A DNA stretch of 64,000 nucleotides, taken from contig NC_015172.1 in assembly GCF_000190635.1 (NCBI RefSeq), positions 1,736,001 to 1,800,000 of the forward strand, written 5' to 3'. Numbering within the stretch: position 1 is the stretch's first letter; each line of letters opens with the position of its first letter. This document shows, one piece after another, positions 1-8,654 of this stretch. A model generated the notes under the pieces. The model saw only the letters and a program-made list of their open reading frames with translations. It made no database searches and was not told where the DNA came from. This DNA is from Syntrophobotulus glycolicus DSM 8271 (GTDB taxonomy: Bacteria; Bacillota; Desulfitobacteriia; Desulfitobacteriales; Syntrophobotulaceae). Made by a program: the position numbers and the translations under genes.

Positions 1-2
1 TT

Positions 3-500
3 TTTTGGCAGATATGGAGCTTCCTGCTTCCGGCTTTGAAAAAAAATGAACGGAAATACTTGTATTTTATGGTTCCTTCTTCTGTTCTGCTTTTTCTAGG
101 AGGCGCGGCGTTTTGCTTTTTTGTCGTCCTGCCGGTAGGCTTGCGATTTCTTCTTTCTGCCGGAGGCGGATCGTTGGATGTTACCCCTCTTCTTTCTAAA
201 TCAGCCTATCTTGATTTTATCATTACTTTGTTTTTAAGTTTCGGTCTGGTATTCCAAATGCCGATTATCCTTCTTCTTTTAATCAAGCTGGGTTATTTAT
301 CACCGAAGACTTTGGCAAAGTACAGAAAATATGCCTTTTTGACGATAATTGTTATTGCTGTGGTTATTTCACCGACTCCTGATCTGATGACCCAGATGCT
401 CATGGCCCTTCCGATGTACTTCCTGTACGAGATCAGTATCTGGTTAGGTATCCTGATTGGAAGGAAGAAGAAAAAAACTGAAGCTGCGGCTGAGCAATAG
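3..500 (+). CDS. tatC: Sec-independent protein translocase TatC (3' part)
   Basis: The C-terminal part of TatC, the multi-pass membrane core of the twin-arginine translocase that binds signal peptides of folded, often cofactor-containing proteins. The gene enters from the left edge, so the N-terminus is missing. The frame is open from base 3 and begins with the conserved stretch before the third cytoplasmic segment (FWQIWSFLLPALKKNER). Hydrophobic segments follow, then a PTPD motif in the last loop, and a Lys-rich cytoplasmic tail. The ATG-like start further in is internal, not a true start. The tatB-like gene follows after 13 bases, so the two are probably one operon. The family call is firm; whether the full gene is intact cannot be seen. 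Confidence 0.93.
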   Translation, partial: FWQIWSFLLPALKKNERKYLYFMVPSSVLLFLGGAAFCFFVVLPVGLRFLLSAGGGSLDVTPLLSKSAYLDFIITLFLSFGLVFQMPIILLLLIKLGYLSPKTLAKYRKYAFLTIIVIAVVISPTPDLMTQMLMALPMYFLYEISIWLGILIGRKKKKTEAAAEQ

Positions 501-513
501 GGGGGGAAAGAAA

Positions 514-894
514 ATGGGCTTAACTGAAATCTTGCTTATCCTGTTTGTGGCTCTGGTTGTGTTTGGCCCGGAAGATCTTCCTGATGTCGCAAGGGCATTG
601 GGGAAGATCGTCTATCAGATCCGTAAGTATTCGGCTGAAATTACCAGAGAAATACAAGAAAGCTATGAGGCGCCGGCCAAAGCCATTAATGAAGCCATTA
701 AGGGTGATTCCCCCGGAAATCAAGTTGCCTCCGATGATCCGGTAATCCCCATTAATGATCAAAATCAAGAAGAACTTTTAACCTATGAAGACGAGGGAAA
801 CAAGGCCAAGCAGGAAAATAAGGAATCGGATAATCCTTTGGCGGATCTTCCCCCAGATATGGTATTATCCTCAAAAGAAGACACAAGCAGGTGA
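514..894 (+). CDS. TatA/TatB-type translocase subunit
   Basis: A small Tat subunit of about 126 residues with one N-terminal membrane helix (residues 3-18), the FGPEDLP hinge and an amphipathic helix (DVARALGKIVYQIRK), then a long acidic tail rich in Glu, Asn and Asp. The Glu after the GP hinge and the long tail are more TatB-like than TatA-like, but Gram-positive Tat proteins often combine roles, so I leave the symbol blank. The start is the ATG behind GGGGGGAAAGAAA; an upstream in-frame start would overlap tatC and lacks a comparable site. It lies directly behind tatC, and its stop codon overlaps the GTG start of the next gene, indicating translational coupling. Confidence 0.88.
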   Translation: MGLTEILLILFVALVVFGPEDLPDVARALGKIVYQIRKYSAEITREIQESYEAPAKAINEAIKGDSPGNQVASDDPVIPINDQNQEELLTYEDEGNKAKQENKESDNPLADLPPDMVLSSKEDTSR

Positions 895-1868
895 AAACCT
901 TGAAGCATAAACGGCTATTCAGTGAAATAAAAGCAGATTTGACAAAAGTGGAGAAAGAGCTGGATAAACTTTTGGCGGTTGATGATCCTATCCTGTCTAA
1001 GACCTGTGTTTATTTGCTCCAAGCAGGGGGTAAAAGAATGCGTCCAGGCTTTACTTTGCTTTCGGGCAGGTTTTTTAACTATGATTTCAAGAAAATTTTA
1101 CCCGTGGCAATGGCGATTGAGCTGATTCATATGGCAACTCTGGTCCATGATGATGTTGTGGACGCTTCTCTGACCAGACGGGGCAGACCGACCTTAGCCG
1201 CCGGCTGGGGAAATACCGTTTCAGTGGCCACAGGGGATTTCCTTTTTGCCAAAGCGTTAGAAATGATCGGGAAAATAGATGATCCCGGTGTGGCTAAGAT
1301 CTTAGCCGATGTCAGCGTGGAGATGTGCCAGGGTGAGATTCAGCAGATTTGGAGCGCTTTTGACGTCAAGCAGAATTTCAAGCAATACTATTACAGGATT
1401 CGCCGCAAGACCGCTCTGCTGATCGGGTTAAGCTGCAGGCTCGGGGCCATGGTTTCTGATGGCAGCCTGAGACATATGTGGTTGCTGGAGACCTATGGAC
1501 ATTGCCTGGGGATAGCCTTTCAAATCATTGATGATATTCTGGACATTATCGCCGATCCTGACGAAATGGGGAAACCTGTCGGCGGGGATATTCGTCAGGG
1601 GATCATGACACTCCCCATGATTTATGCGCTTCAGAGTTCCGGGCACAGGGAACGCTTGGGTCAGCTGCTGGCTCTGAAGAATAAAAAGGAAGCCCAGGTC
1701 CAGGAGGTTATCCATATGATTAAAAACTCTGATGGGATTGAACGGTCGAGAACAGTTGTGGATAAATATATTAATAAAGCCTTAAAGCATTTAGAGGAAC
1801 TTCCAAAGATTCCCGCTAAGAAAGCGCTGAGGGAATTGGCTGTTTTTGTGGGGGAAAGAAGTTACTGA
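891..1868 (+). CDS. trans-polyprenyl diphosphate synthase (HepT/IspB-like)
   Basis: An all-trans polyprenyl diphosphate synthase of 325 residues, which extends allylic diphosphates with IPP to make a long isoprenoid chain, probably the side chain of menaquinone. Both aspartate-rich motifs are present: DDVVD at residues 87-91 followed by RRGRPT, and DDILD at 214-218. GGKRMRP near residue 46 is the usual IPP-binding segment. The start is a GTG whose last bases overlap the stop codon of the tatB-like gene. Chain length cannot be read reliably, so heptaprenyl and octaprenyl are both possible. It closes the tatC-led operon and is followed by a terminator. The link to Tat may be through respiration, as Tat exports many quinone-linked redox enzymes; that is inference. 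Confidence 0.9.
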   Translation: MKTLKHKRLFSEIKADLTKVEKELDKLLAVDDPILSKTCVYLLQAGGKRMRPGFTLLSGRFFNYDFKKILPVAMAIELIHMATLVHDDVVDASLTRRGRPTLAAGWGNTVSVATGDFLFAKALEMIGKIDDPGVAKILADVSVEMCQGEIQQIWSAFDVKQNFKQYYYRIRRKTALLIGLSCRLGAMVSDGSLRHMWLLETYGHCLGIAFQIIDDILDIIADPDEMGKPVGGDIRQGIMTLPMIYALQSSGHRERLGQLLALKNKKEAQVQEVIHMIKNSDGIERSRTVVDKYINKALKHLEELPKIPAKKALRELAVFVGERSY

Positions 1869-1900
1869 GTTTCCGGAGAAAGCAAAAAAGAAGGATCGAT

Positions 1901-1940
1901 AAGCTGCCTGTAATGGTTTAACATGAAGGCAGCTTTTATT
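1901..1940 (+). terminator. Rho-independent terminator
   Basis: AAGCTGCCT pairs with AGGCAGCTT across a 17-base loop and is followed by a short T-rich run. It sits about 35 bases after the polyprenyl synthase stop and probably ends the tatC operon. Confidence 0.75.
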
Positions 1941-2034
1941 CTTTTGGGATGAGGAAAACTATTTGGGAAATTATAGCAAAAGAGATCGGAACGAATACAA
2001 TAATATGCATGAATAAATTATTGAGGAGCATATT

Positions 2035-2826
2035 ATGGATGATCAAACAAGAGTTGAATTACTGAAAAAATTAGAAACTATGCGAGACTCAAAAGTAATC
2101 GTTTATTTTTCATATTCTCCTTTGGATGACCAGATTCTGATCCCCTTATATAAAGAACTGGTTGCAATCGGCAAAACTAAAAATATTGATTTATTCTTAT
2201 ACAGCCATGGGGGAGCAGTAGATACACCATATAAGGTTGTCATGCTGATCAGGGAGTTTTGTGAAAAATTTTCCGTTATTGTGCCCTTTTCCGCAAAATC
2301 TGCCGCTTCCATGATTGTGCTGGGTGCGGATGAGGTTGTAATGGGACCGATATCAGAATTGGGTCCGATCGATCCTTTAGTCAAGCACCCGGAATATAAA
2401 GATTTCTGGATCCCGGTTCAGGCTTTCCGCTTCTGTTTTGAGTATATTGAGGAACTCGCCTGTATCAGCAATAACCATGAAGTAACTGAAATGATCATTA
2501 AGTCCCTGCTGGCTAAGCTTGACCCCTGGCTGCTGGGTGATTATGAGAAGGCTCTGAAGGCTTCAAAGCAATATGCTGAATCATTATTGTCAAAATTTAT
2601 GTTAAAAAATAATAAAGAGAGAATTAAGGAAGTAACAGAAGCGCTGACCAACAACTACTATTCACATGGTTATCCGATTTGCCGGCAGGAAGCAAAAGAT
2701 CTTGGCCTGACCATAGCCGGGGCCTCAGGTGAATTATGGGATGTTATCTGGAAACTATATTTAATGTACGAAGGGATGTTTTGTAACGTAAAATGTTGCA
2801 ATTTCTCACTTAGTACGTTAAAATAA
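2035..2826 (+). CDS. SDH-type serine protease (ClpP/SppA fold)
   Basis: A 263-residue protein resembling the serine dehydrogenase proteinase family (PF01972), relatives of SppA and ClpP. The crotonase-like core includes IDLFLYSHGGAVDTP (residues 51-65), a likely oxyanion-hole glycine region, and PFSAKSAASMIVLGADE (84-100), where Ser89 in AKSA is the probable nucleophile. GPISELGPIDP follows, a hallmark of the family. There is no signal peptide, so it should act in the cytoplasm, possibly at the membrane face. The start is supported by TTGAGGAG ahead of the ATG. The C-terminus after about residue 240 is Cys- and Ser-rich and looks unlike the rest. It has its own transcription unit upstream of tatA; its substrates are unknown. 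Confidence 0.78.
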   Translation: MDDQTRVELLKKLETMRDSKVIVYFSYSPLDDQILIPLYKELVAIGKTKNIDLFLYSHGGAVDTPYKVVMLIREFCEKFSVIVPFSAKSAASMIVLGADEVVMGPISELGPIDPLVKHPEYKDFWIPVQAFRFCFEYIEELACISNNHEVTEMIIKSLLAKLDPWLLGDYEKALKASKQYAESLLSKFMLKNNKERIKEVTEALTNNYYSHGYPICRQEAKDLGLTIAGASGELWDVIWKLYLMYEGMFCNVKCCNFSLSTLK

Positions 2827-2899
2827 TTTCTTGAAGAATAATTGATTTGGTTAAAGGATAGATGTCGTTGTATCTTTATCCTGGCGGAGGTGACGAATA

Positions 2900-3109
2900 A
2901 TGGAACCTGTATTTGGATTTGTAACTCCTACTGTTGCTATTGTACTTTTAGTCATTGCCCTGGTTATTTTTGGACCAGGCAAGCTGCCGGAATTGGGGAA
3001 GGCACTGGGAAGAGGGATAAATGAGTTCAAAAATGCAAGCGAAGACAAAAAAGAAGACCCCAAGGCGGAACCGAAACTAGAAAATAAATCTGATGAAACC
3101 AAACCATAA
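2900..3109 (+). CDS. tatA: Sec-independent translocase subunit TatA
   Basis: A 69-residue TatA: one membrane helix near the N-terminus, the [14 protein letters not shown] hinge and amphipathic helix, then a charged Lys/Glu tail. In the twin-arginine translocase TatA oligomerises to form the passage for folded substrates. The ATG has a good ribosome site (GGAGGTG) 8 bases upstream. It stands about 2 kb from the tatC/tatB-like pair and has its own terminator, so the Tat system is encoded in two transcription units here. The short hydrophilic tail and GPGKLP, rather than GPE, distinguish it from the tatB-like protein. Confidence 0.93.
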   Translation: MEPVFGFVTPTVAIVLLVIALVIFGPGKLPELGKALGRGINEFKNASEDKKEDPKAEPKLENKSDETKP

Positions 3110-3133
3110 GCTCACAATGATTACATGATTCCA

Positions 3134-3170
3134 AAAATTAAGGACGTTTAGATTAAACGTCCTTAATTTT
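3134..3170 (+). terminator. Strong Rho-independent terminator
   Basis: A 17-base perfect inverted repeat (AAAATTAAGGACGTTTA and its complement) around a 3-base loop, ending in TTTT. The symmetric A and T tracts would let it work in both directions. It ends tatA. Confidence 0.88.
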
Positions 3171-3181
3171 AGTGGAACTGT

Positions 3182-3216
3182 CTGTTTTGATCCACAATAC
3201 TTTTTGATCAAAACAG
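3182..3216. repeat. Inverted repeat upstream of the SDR gene
   Basis: CTGTTTTGATC and GATCAAAACAG form an 11-base perfect inverted repeat with a 13-base spacer, about 55 bases before the SDR start. It follows directly after the tatA terminator and has no T-run, so it could be an operator or a leader hairpin for the SDR gene. Its function is unknown. Confidence 0.6.
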
Positions 3217-3270
3217 AGTTTTCAAGTGCAATCAATCATTTACATATCTAATCCTAAGGAGGAAGACAAA

Positions 3271-4011
3271 ATGGAATTACAAGGGAAAACTGCTTTGGTT
3301 ACAGGCGGGGGAACCGGGATAGGGAAAGCCACTGCGTTAAGGCTGGCAAAGGAAAACATGAACATTGCAATAAATTATTCCCGTTCTGAAGAAGAAGCCC
3401 TGAAAACAAAGAAGGAAGTAGAGGCCCTCGGGGTCAAGTGTCTGGTCTATAAAGCGGATATCGCCTCTGATGCCCAGATCAAAGAAATGATCAGCGGGGT
3501 TGTCCGTGATTTTGGACGTTTGGACGTATTGGTCAATAATGCGGGCAGAACGAAATTTGTTCCGCATCCGGATCTTGAGGGAATGAAAGATGAATTTTGG
3601 GATGACATTTTTGCCGTGAATGTCAAAGGTATGTTTTTTGCCTGCAGGGCGGCGGCGGAAGAACTGCGCAAAACTAACGGGGTCATTGTGAATATTACTT
3701 CAATTGCCGGTCTTACCGGCCTGGGCAGTTCGATCGCTTATTCAGCATCGAAAGCAGCCGCCATCAGTGTGACCAAATCTCTGGCCAGGGTACTGGCCCC
3801 TGAGGTCCGGGTAATGAGTATCGCTCCCGGGATCGTTATGACAAGATGGGTGGATGGTCAGGATAAGCATATCGCCCATCTCGCCGGCAATACCCCCATG
3901 AAAAGGATTGCGGTGCCTGAAGATGTCGCCGAGCTTGTTTATGGGGTCATCGCCCATGCCGGCTTTGTGACCGGTCAGACGATCGTCGTTGACGGCGGAG
4001 CATTCATTTAG
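3271..4011 (+). CDS. SDR-family oxidoreductase (FabG-like)
   Basis: A classical short-chain dehydrogenase/reductase of 246 residues that would oxidise or reduce a carbonyl/alcohol with NAD(P)(H). The Rossmann motif TGGGTGIG is at residues 11-18, NNAG at 89-92, catalytic Ser144, and YSASK with Tyr157 and Lys161. The start is the ATG behind CCTAAGGAGGAAGAC; an earlier in-frame start adds 15 unconserved residues and lacks such a site. Overall it resembles 3-oxoacyl-ACP reductase (FabG), but no fatty-acid genes are nearby, so the substrate is open. It is a single-gene unit followed by a terminator. Confidence 0.85.
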   Translation: MELQGKTALVTGGGTGIGKATALRLAKENMNIAINYSRSEEEALKTKKEVEALGVKCLVYKADIASDAQIKEMISGVVRDFGRLDVLVNNAGRTKFVPHPDLEGMKDEFWDDIFAVNVKGMFFACRAAAEELRKTNGVIVNITSIAGLTGLGSSIAYSASKAAAISVTKSLARVLAPEVRVMSIAPGIVMTRWVDGQDKHIAHLAGNTPMKRIAVPEDVAELVYGVIAHAGFVTGQTIVVDGGAFI

Positions 4012-4042
4012 AAGGAGTCCTTGCAAATCAAGACACAAAAAG

Positions 4043-4070
4043 AGGAACCCTCGCGTCCGAGGGTTCCTTT
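4043..4070 (+). terminator. Rho-independent terminator
   Basis: AGGAACCCTCG and CGAGGGTTCCT pair around a very short loop, followed by TT. It comes shortly after the SDR stop. The A-rich 5' flank could make it work on the other strand too. Confidence 0.8.
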
Positions 4071-4214
4071 GCGCAAAGTCAGAAGATAAATGTGACTGGA
4101 TTTTATAATCTAGACATTTATTATCTAGAGACTCTTCACTAAAAAATTAACATGGATAAGCCTTAAAGTCAACGAAAATCAGCAAATTTGTATAGTTAAC
4201 TTTTGGCTCCGTTT

Positions 4215-4772
4215 CTAGATTTTCCTCAAAGACTCCGGCAAAGAGTAGAGACAGCCACAGTAATTTTGCCGGTAAAAACCTTCAGCCAAAGCAATGGCCA
4301 TTGTTTTTCGGAAGCCATCTTTCTTCTTGAAATTCTCGCTGAGAAAGGCTGTCCTCTGATCCAGCGCAGCGATCTCTTCTCCGGTCCTGATGATCTCAAG
4401 GCTGTTTTTGTGCGGGCTGACAGTCAAAGTTGTTGTGAATCGTTTAATCTTTAAGCTTAAGGCCAATTGGGCGGTCTTCTTCAATCTCTGCTGAAAACAT
4501 ATCCGGCATCGTTTCCCTCTCTCCGGCTCACTTTCCAGGCCCTTCACCGCTGCCAGCCAGTTTTGGACATCAGGCTCATCTTCGTAAAAAGGGAGATTAA
4601 GCTTTGCTGTATATGATTTCAGCTCGTTGCGGCGTTTAACATATTCATCCTCGGGCTGGATATTTGGATTATAATAGTATATAAATGGTTCATAATCCTC
4701 AGATAGTTTTTGGATAACATAGCCGGCACAGGTCGCACAGCATGCATGGACCAGGATAGTTTCCTTAGACAT
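4215..4772 (-). CDS. queH: Epoxyqueuosine reductase QueH
   Basis: QueH (formerly DUF208), the non-cobalamin epoxyqueuosine reductase that performs the last step of queuosine synthesis in tRNA. Seen in the 185 residues: the N-terminal HACCATC, YYYNPNIQP, the RCRICFQQRL cysteine segment, FTTTLTVSPHK, and the C-terminal YRQNYCGCLYS. The multiple Cys pairs are the iron-sulfur and redox residues known for the family. The ATG has a strong AGGAGGT site. It is divergent from the methyltransferase gene, with only 67 bases between them, so promoters for both must lie there. No other queuosine genes are in the window. Confidence 0.92.
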   Translation of the reverse strand: MSKETILVHACCATCAGYVIQKLSEDYEPFIYYYNPNIQPEDEYVKRRNELKSYTAKLNLPFYEDEPDVQNWLAAVKGLESEPERGKRCRICFQQRLKKTAQLALSLKIKRFTTTLTVSPHKNSLEIIRTGEEIAALDQRTAFLSENFKKKDGFRKTMAIALAEGFYRQNYCGCLYSLPESLRKI

Positions 4773-4839
4773 AGACCATACCTCCTGAACCTTATTATAT
4801 GATAAAACGCCGGAAAAACATAAACTGGAGATATTTTAC

Positions 4840-6945
4840 ATGAAAAAAGAGCAGGATGAGCTGAAATATGTTGATATCGATGAAGCAGCCAAACAATTTG
4901 GCGTCTCGGCAGGGACGGTCAGAAACTGGATGAATTCCGGTCAACTGCTGAAAGCCGTCAAAATTAAAAAAAAACTGTTCCTGAATAGAGAAGAGGTTTG
5001 TTCCCTGAAAGAAGAGATTTTTTCCGGTCGAATGCCGAGACTTCAAAGCAGACGAAATAAGCGTGCTGTCAGAGGACGCTTAATCCCCGGGGAATATGTA
5101 AACAGCAGGGCAATCAACGCCTTTAATGAGAATTTGTTTGATCTGATTACCTCAGAAGCGGGTAGAGTCAAAAGCAAGCTCATCTTGAGTGAGATTGCGC
5201 TGAATCTTATGCTGGAGGCAGGAAAGATCGCCTGCAAGTCAGACCCCGAGGACAAGAGTCTGGTCTGGATGCTGATCAATCAGCAGATCGACTGTGGATG
5301 TTTCAGCGGATTGTTCAGCGAGTTTTTGGAGGATGATCTTAAAATCCAAGAGGCTGATGCTGAATGTTTACTTCGTGTAAAGAAACTGGGGATCCCGAAC
5401 GAAAGAGGGAAAGATCTTTTAGGGCTGGTCTATATGACAATTTCCCATAGGGCCGCCAGAATAAGCAATGGCACCTACTATACGCCAGGCTCCATCGTAG
5501 AGAAATTGGTCCCCAAAGGCCTGCATCTGGTCGAGCGGGAATTTCCCCGGATATTGGATCCCTGCTGCGGATCAGGCAACTTTTTGCTGACGGTTTTCTT
5601 AGCTTTAAAATCAAATTTAGTCCAAAAAGGTCTTCCCCCGGGCGAAGCTGAGAAATTACTTCTGGAAGAATGCATCTTTGGTTTTGATATCGATTCTACA
5701 GCGGTATGGTTGTGCAGGGTCAATCTTCTATTGCTCTGCGACACAGATTTTGTCCCCGGAAACTGGCACATTCAATGCGATAACGCGCTCATGGGCCACA
5801 GTAAGAAAATATCGGGCAAATTTGACCTGATCATCGGAAACCCACCCTGGGGATCTGATTTTTCCGGAAATGAGCTGACTGAATATAGAAAAAGATATGC
5901 GACAGCACGGGCATCCTTTGATTCTTTCAGCATCTTTATTGAGTATGCCCTGAAAACATTGAATGAAAGAGGAATTGTCGCTTACATTCTGCCCGAATCT
6001 ATTCTTAAGGTCAGAACCCATCTTCCTGTCCGCAAAATACTTTTGGATGAAACGCACATTGAGTCAATCGAAAAATTGGGAAATCAATTCTCCAGGGTAT
6101 TTGCGCCGGCCATATCTCTGCTTGCCCGAAAAACCGAGATTCATGATTCCGGACATCAAATCCAAATTGAAAATATTGACGAAAAGAGGATCATTTCACA
6201 AAAGCGGTTCGCAGACCATCACCTACTCTTTTTCAACATCTGGTCATCTGAACGGGAACATCGGATTTTGAAGCATATGGACAATCTGGAGGGAAAGTTG
6301 AATCTGAAAGATTTTGCCGATTTTGCTCTGGGGATCGTGACCGGAAATAACAAAGAACTGGTATTCAATCAATTGCCTGAAGGGGGAGAGCCGGTTCTTA
6401 CCGGGTCGCAGGTATACAAGTACAACTATTATACTGAAGGCAGCTATTTCGTGTTTAAACCGGAAATCTTTCAGCAGACCGCCCCGGAAGCTTTTTACCG
6501 GGTTCCGGAAAAAATAGTCTACCGGTTCATTAATGAGAATCTTGTCTTTGCGTATGATGACCGGAAAGTAGCGGCAATCAATAGTGTGAACGTATTGATT
6601 CCACACCTGCCGGGGTATAGTGTAAAATATATCCTCGCTATTTTAAATTCCCGGGCAGTACAGTTTTTTTATACATACACCTATGCTTCTGTAAAAGTAC
6701 TGCGGACCTATCTGGAGTCTATACCCATTCCTCCCTGTAACGAAAACAGGCAGTCTCAGATCACAGGGCTTGTAGACAAGCTCTTGGCCAGTAATGATTC
6801 CCTGACCAGACAGAACCTTTATGAAGAACTGGATCGGATGATCATGCAGCTCTATGGGTTTAATGAGGCCGACAGGTCAAGAATTATCGAAAAGACCGGA
6901 AAAGTTAAATATCTGTCCAAAGAAGGGTATTCAGATCTTGGTTAA
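4840..6945 (+). CDS. HTH-fused N6-adenine DNA methyltransferase (Eco57I/TaqI-like), probably solitary
   Basis: A 701-residue protein with three parts. Residues 8-55 form a MerR/excisionase-type helix-turn-helix (VDIDEAAKQFGVSAGTVRNW). The catalytic core carries the SAM motif I DPCCGSGNF at 240-248 and the amino-methyltransferase motif IV IIGNPPW at 332-337 plus the preceding residue, as in gamma-class N6-adenine methyltransferases of type IIG systems. Residues from about 450 on resemble a TaqI-like target-recognition region (LTGSQVYKYNYYTEG and RTYLESIPIP are typical). I see no PD-(D/E)XK or HNH nuclease motif and no nuclease gene beside it. It is therefore probably an orphan, perhaps regulatory, methylase. 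The start follows GGAGAT. Target sequence cannot be read from the protein. Confidence 0.82.
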   Translation: MKKEQDELKYVDIDEAAKQFGVSAGTVRNWMNSGQLLKAVKIKKKLFLNREEVCSLKEEIFSGRMPRLQSRRNKRAVRGRLIPGEYVNSRAINAFNENLFDLITSEAGRVKSKLILSEIALNLMLEAGKIACKSDPEDKSLVWMLINQQIDCGCFSGLFSEFLEDDLKIQEADAECLLRVKKLGIPNERGKDLLGLVYMTISHRAARISNGTYYTPGSIVEKLVPKGLHLVEREFPRILDPCCGSGNFLLTVFLALKSNLVQKGLPPGEAEKLLLEECIFGFDIDSTAVWLCRVNLLLLCDTDFVPGNWHIQCDNALMGHSKKISGKFDLIIGNPPWGSDFSGNELTEYRKRYATARASFDSFSIFIEYALKTLNERGIVAYILPESILKVRTHLPVRKILLDETHIESIEKLGNQFSRVFAPAISLLARKTEIHDSGHQIQIENIDEKRIISQKRFADHHLLFFNIWSSEREHRILKHMDNLEGKLNLKDFADFALGIVTGNNKELVFNQLPEGGEPVLTGSQVYKYNYYTEGSYFVFKPEIFQQTAPEAFYRVPEKIVYRFINENLVFAYDDRKVAAINSVNVLIPHLPGYSVKYILAILNSRAVQFFYTYTYASVKVLRTYLESIPIPPCNENRQSQITGLVDKLLASNDSLTRQNLYEELDRMIMQLYGFNEADRSRIIEKTGKVKYLSKEGYSDLG

Positions 6946-7002
6946 ATTTGATAAGATAAATCTAATCGATAAGACTTAAAGTATTTTCCTAAGGAAAAGA
7001 AC

Positions 7003-7707
7003 ATGAAAAACGCGCAAAGAATAGGAATAGGGGTATTCTTAATCTGTCTCCTGGTTGTGGCAGGAGGCTATTGGCATGTCAAAAAAACAGCGAGCAGTAA
7101 GACGGCAAACAGTACGGCAGCTCATCCGGCACAAGATCATCTGACAGAAGACCAGCCAGGAGCAGTTGCTCCAGACGAGACAGTCCCGGCAAAGGTCGAG
7201 CTTTCACCATCTCAGGTTGAAGCCTTGAGCTGCTATGAGAGGGGTTTGACGCTGTATTATGACCATAAGATTGCCGAGGCCCTGGTCTTATTTAACCAGG
7301 CATTGGATTTGGACCCGCAATGCTATCAGGCGATCAACGGCAAAGGGGCCTCCTATGCTTTTCAGGGCAGGTATTCTGAAGGAATAGAGTTAATTGAAAA
7401 AGCGATCCAGATGAAGCCGGATTTCGTTTATGCCCGGTTTAATCTTGGATTAGCCTATGAACTTGCCGGAAGATGGGATGAGTCCATCAAGGCCTATCAC
7501 GAAGCTCTGAAAATTGATGACGAGGATGTCTGGAGTTACTATGGAATTGCAAGCATCTATGGCCGTCAGGGAAATGTGAATAAGGTGATAGAATATCTTA
7601 AACCGGCTATTGCCCTGGAGTCGGAAGTCAAGGCTGTAGCAAGGGAAGAAAAGGATTTTGACCCTGTAAAGCATGATCTGCGGTTTATTGAATTAATAAC
7701 GAAATAG
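7003..7707 (+). CDS. Membrane-anchored TPR-repeat protein
   Basis: A 234-residue protein with an N-terminal membrane anchor (about residues 7-24), a low-complexity Ala/Thr/Pro linker (25-65), and about four tetratricopeptide repeats from residue 72 on. Repeat signatures include ALVLFNQALDLDP, EGIELIEKAIQMKP and ESIKAYHEALKID. TPR domains bind other proteins, so this is probably an extracytoplasmic scaffold. The polysaccharide deacetylase gene starts 18 bases downstream, so they are likely co-transcribed and may work together in the cell envelope. No specific partner can be named. Confidence 0.8.
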   Translation: MKNAQRIGIGVFLICLLVVAGGYWHVKKTASSKTANSTAAHPAQDHLTEDQPGAVAPDETVPAKVELSPSQVEALSCYERGLTLYYDHKIAEALVLFNQALDLDPQCYQAINGKGASYAFQGRYSEGIELIEKAIQMKPDFVYARFNLGLAYELAGRWDESIKAYHEALKIDDEDVWSYYGIASIYGRQGNVNKVIEYLKPAIALESEVKAVAREEKDFDPVKHDLRFIELITK

Positions 7708-7725
7708 ATTGCGGGGGGAAAACAT

Positions 7726-8634
7726 TTGTCCAAGAAAAAACTGCTAATCATGGTTATGTCCCTCATCACAGTGCTTGGCGGCTCAATAATTCTGGCCGTA
7801 TATTGTGACGGGCAACGAAAGACCATACCGGGCACAGTCAGTACAGAATCAGATGCTTCCTCTAAAACAGATCCCTCGTTAAATACGCCGGCGGCTTCAA
7901 AGAACGGACCTTCTGCCGGTGAAGGTGTGCCTTCACCTCTCAGAGAAGCCCTTAGGACCGTTCCAACCGGCTTTCCGCAGGTTCCTGTTCTTTATTATCA
8001 TTCAATCATGACGGAAAGGGGAAATGTACTGAGAATCCCGGTCGAAGAGTTTGCCGAACAGATGAAATACCTGTCTGAAAACGGGTATCATGTAATCTCC
8101 TTAAACCGGTTATATGATGCCTTCAACGGTGTTCCTCTCCCGTCAAAGCCTGTTGTGATCACGTTCGATGACGGATACGAGGATAATTACCTCAATGCCT
8201 ATCCAGTAATGAAGAAATATGGCTTTACGGGTACAATATTTATGGTATCAAATTACGTAGATGGGACAGGTTATCTGAAAACTGAACACCTGCGGGAGCT
8301 TCAGGCAAACGGCTGGATAATCGGCGGGCATACTGCCGAGCATATCAATCTTCCTACCGTCAGTGCCCAGGAAGCCTTGAAAGAATTACAGGAATCCAGG
8401 CAGGATCTGGAGAAGATCCTCGGTGCTGAAATAAGGTATTTTGCTTACCCTTTTGGCGGATACGACAACAAGATCATCGAGATGGTAAAGGAAGACGGAT
8501 ATGAGATTGCCTTTACCATAAAAAAAGGATGGATAAAGCCGGGTGAGGATTTATTTCTTTTAAAAAGAGTTTATCTCTATGCCGACATGGGCATGGATAA
8601 ATTCATTGACCGGCTGACCCATCCTGAATATTAA
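7726..8634 (+). CDS. Polysaccharide deacetylase (NodB domain)
   Basis: A 302-residue exported or membrane-anchored carbohydrate esterase 4 family protein. An N-terminal hydrophobic segment (about residues 5-25) and a Ser/Thr/Pro-rich linker precede the NodB domain. The family motifs are intact: VITFDDGYEDN (motif 1, metal-binding Asp-Asp), GGHTAEHINL (motif 2, the two metal His), and YFAYPFGGYD (motif 3). These enzymes remove acetyl groups from peptidoglycan or other envelope glycans. The start is TTG, chosen because GGGGGGAAAAC precedes it. It follows the TPR gene in a probable two-gene operon that ends at the terminator just downstream. Confidence 0.88.
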   Translation: MSKKKLLIMVMSLITVLGGSIILAVYCDGQRKTIPGTVSTESDASSKTDPSLNTPAASKNGPSAGEGVPSPLREALRTVPTGFPQVPVLYYHSIMTERGNVLRIPVEEFAEQMKYLSENGYHVISLNRLYDAFNGVPLPSKPVVITFDDGYEDNYLNAYPVMKKYGFTGTIFMVSNYVDGTGYLKTEHLRELQANGWIIGGHTAEHINLPTVSAQEALKELQESRQDLEKILGAEIRYFAYPFGGYDNKIIEMVKEDGYEIAFTIKKGWIKPGEDLFLLKRVYLYADMGMDKFIDRLTHPEY

Positions 8635-8654
8635 AAGATCGGGGATAGAAAGCT

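Noticed and set aside
4109-4131. Paired TCTAGA sites as an operator for the region before queH
   Set aside because: The six-base repeats are short, AT-rich around, and lie at the 3' end of queH, not at a promoter.
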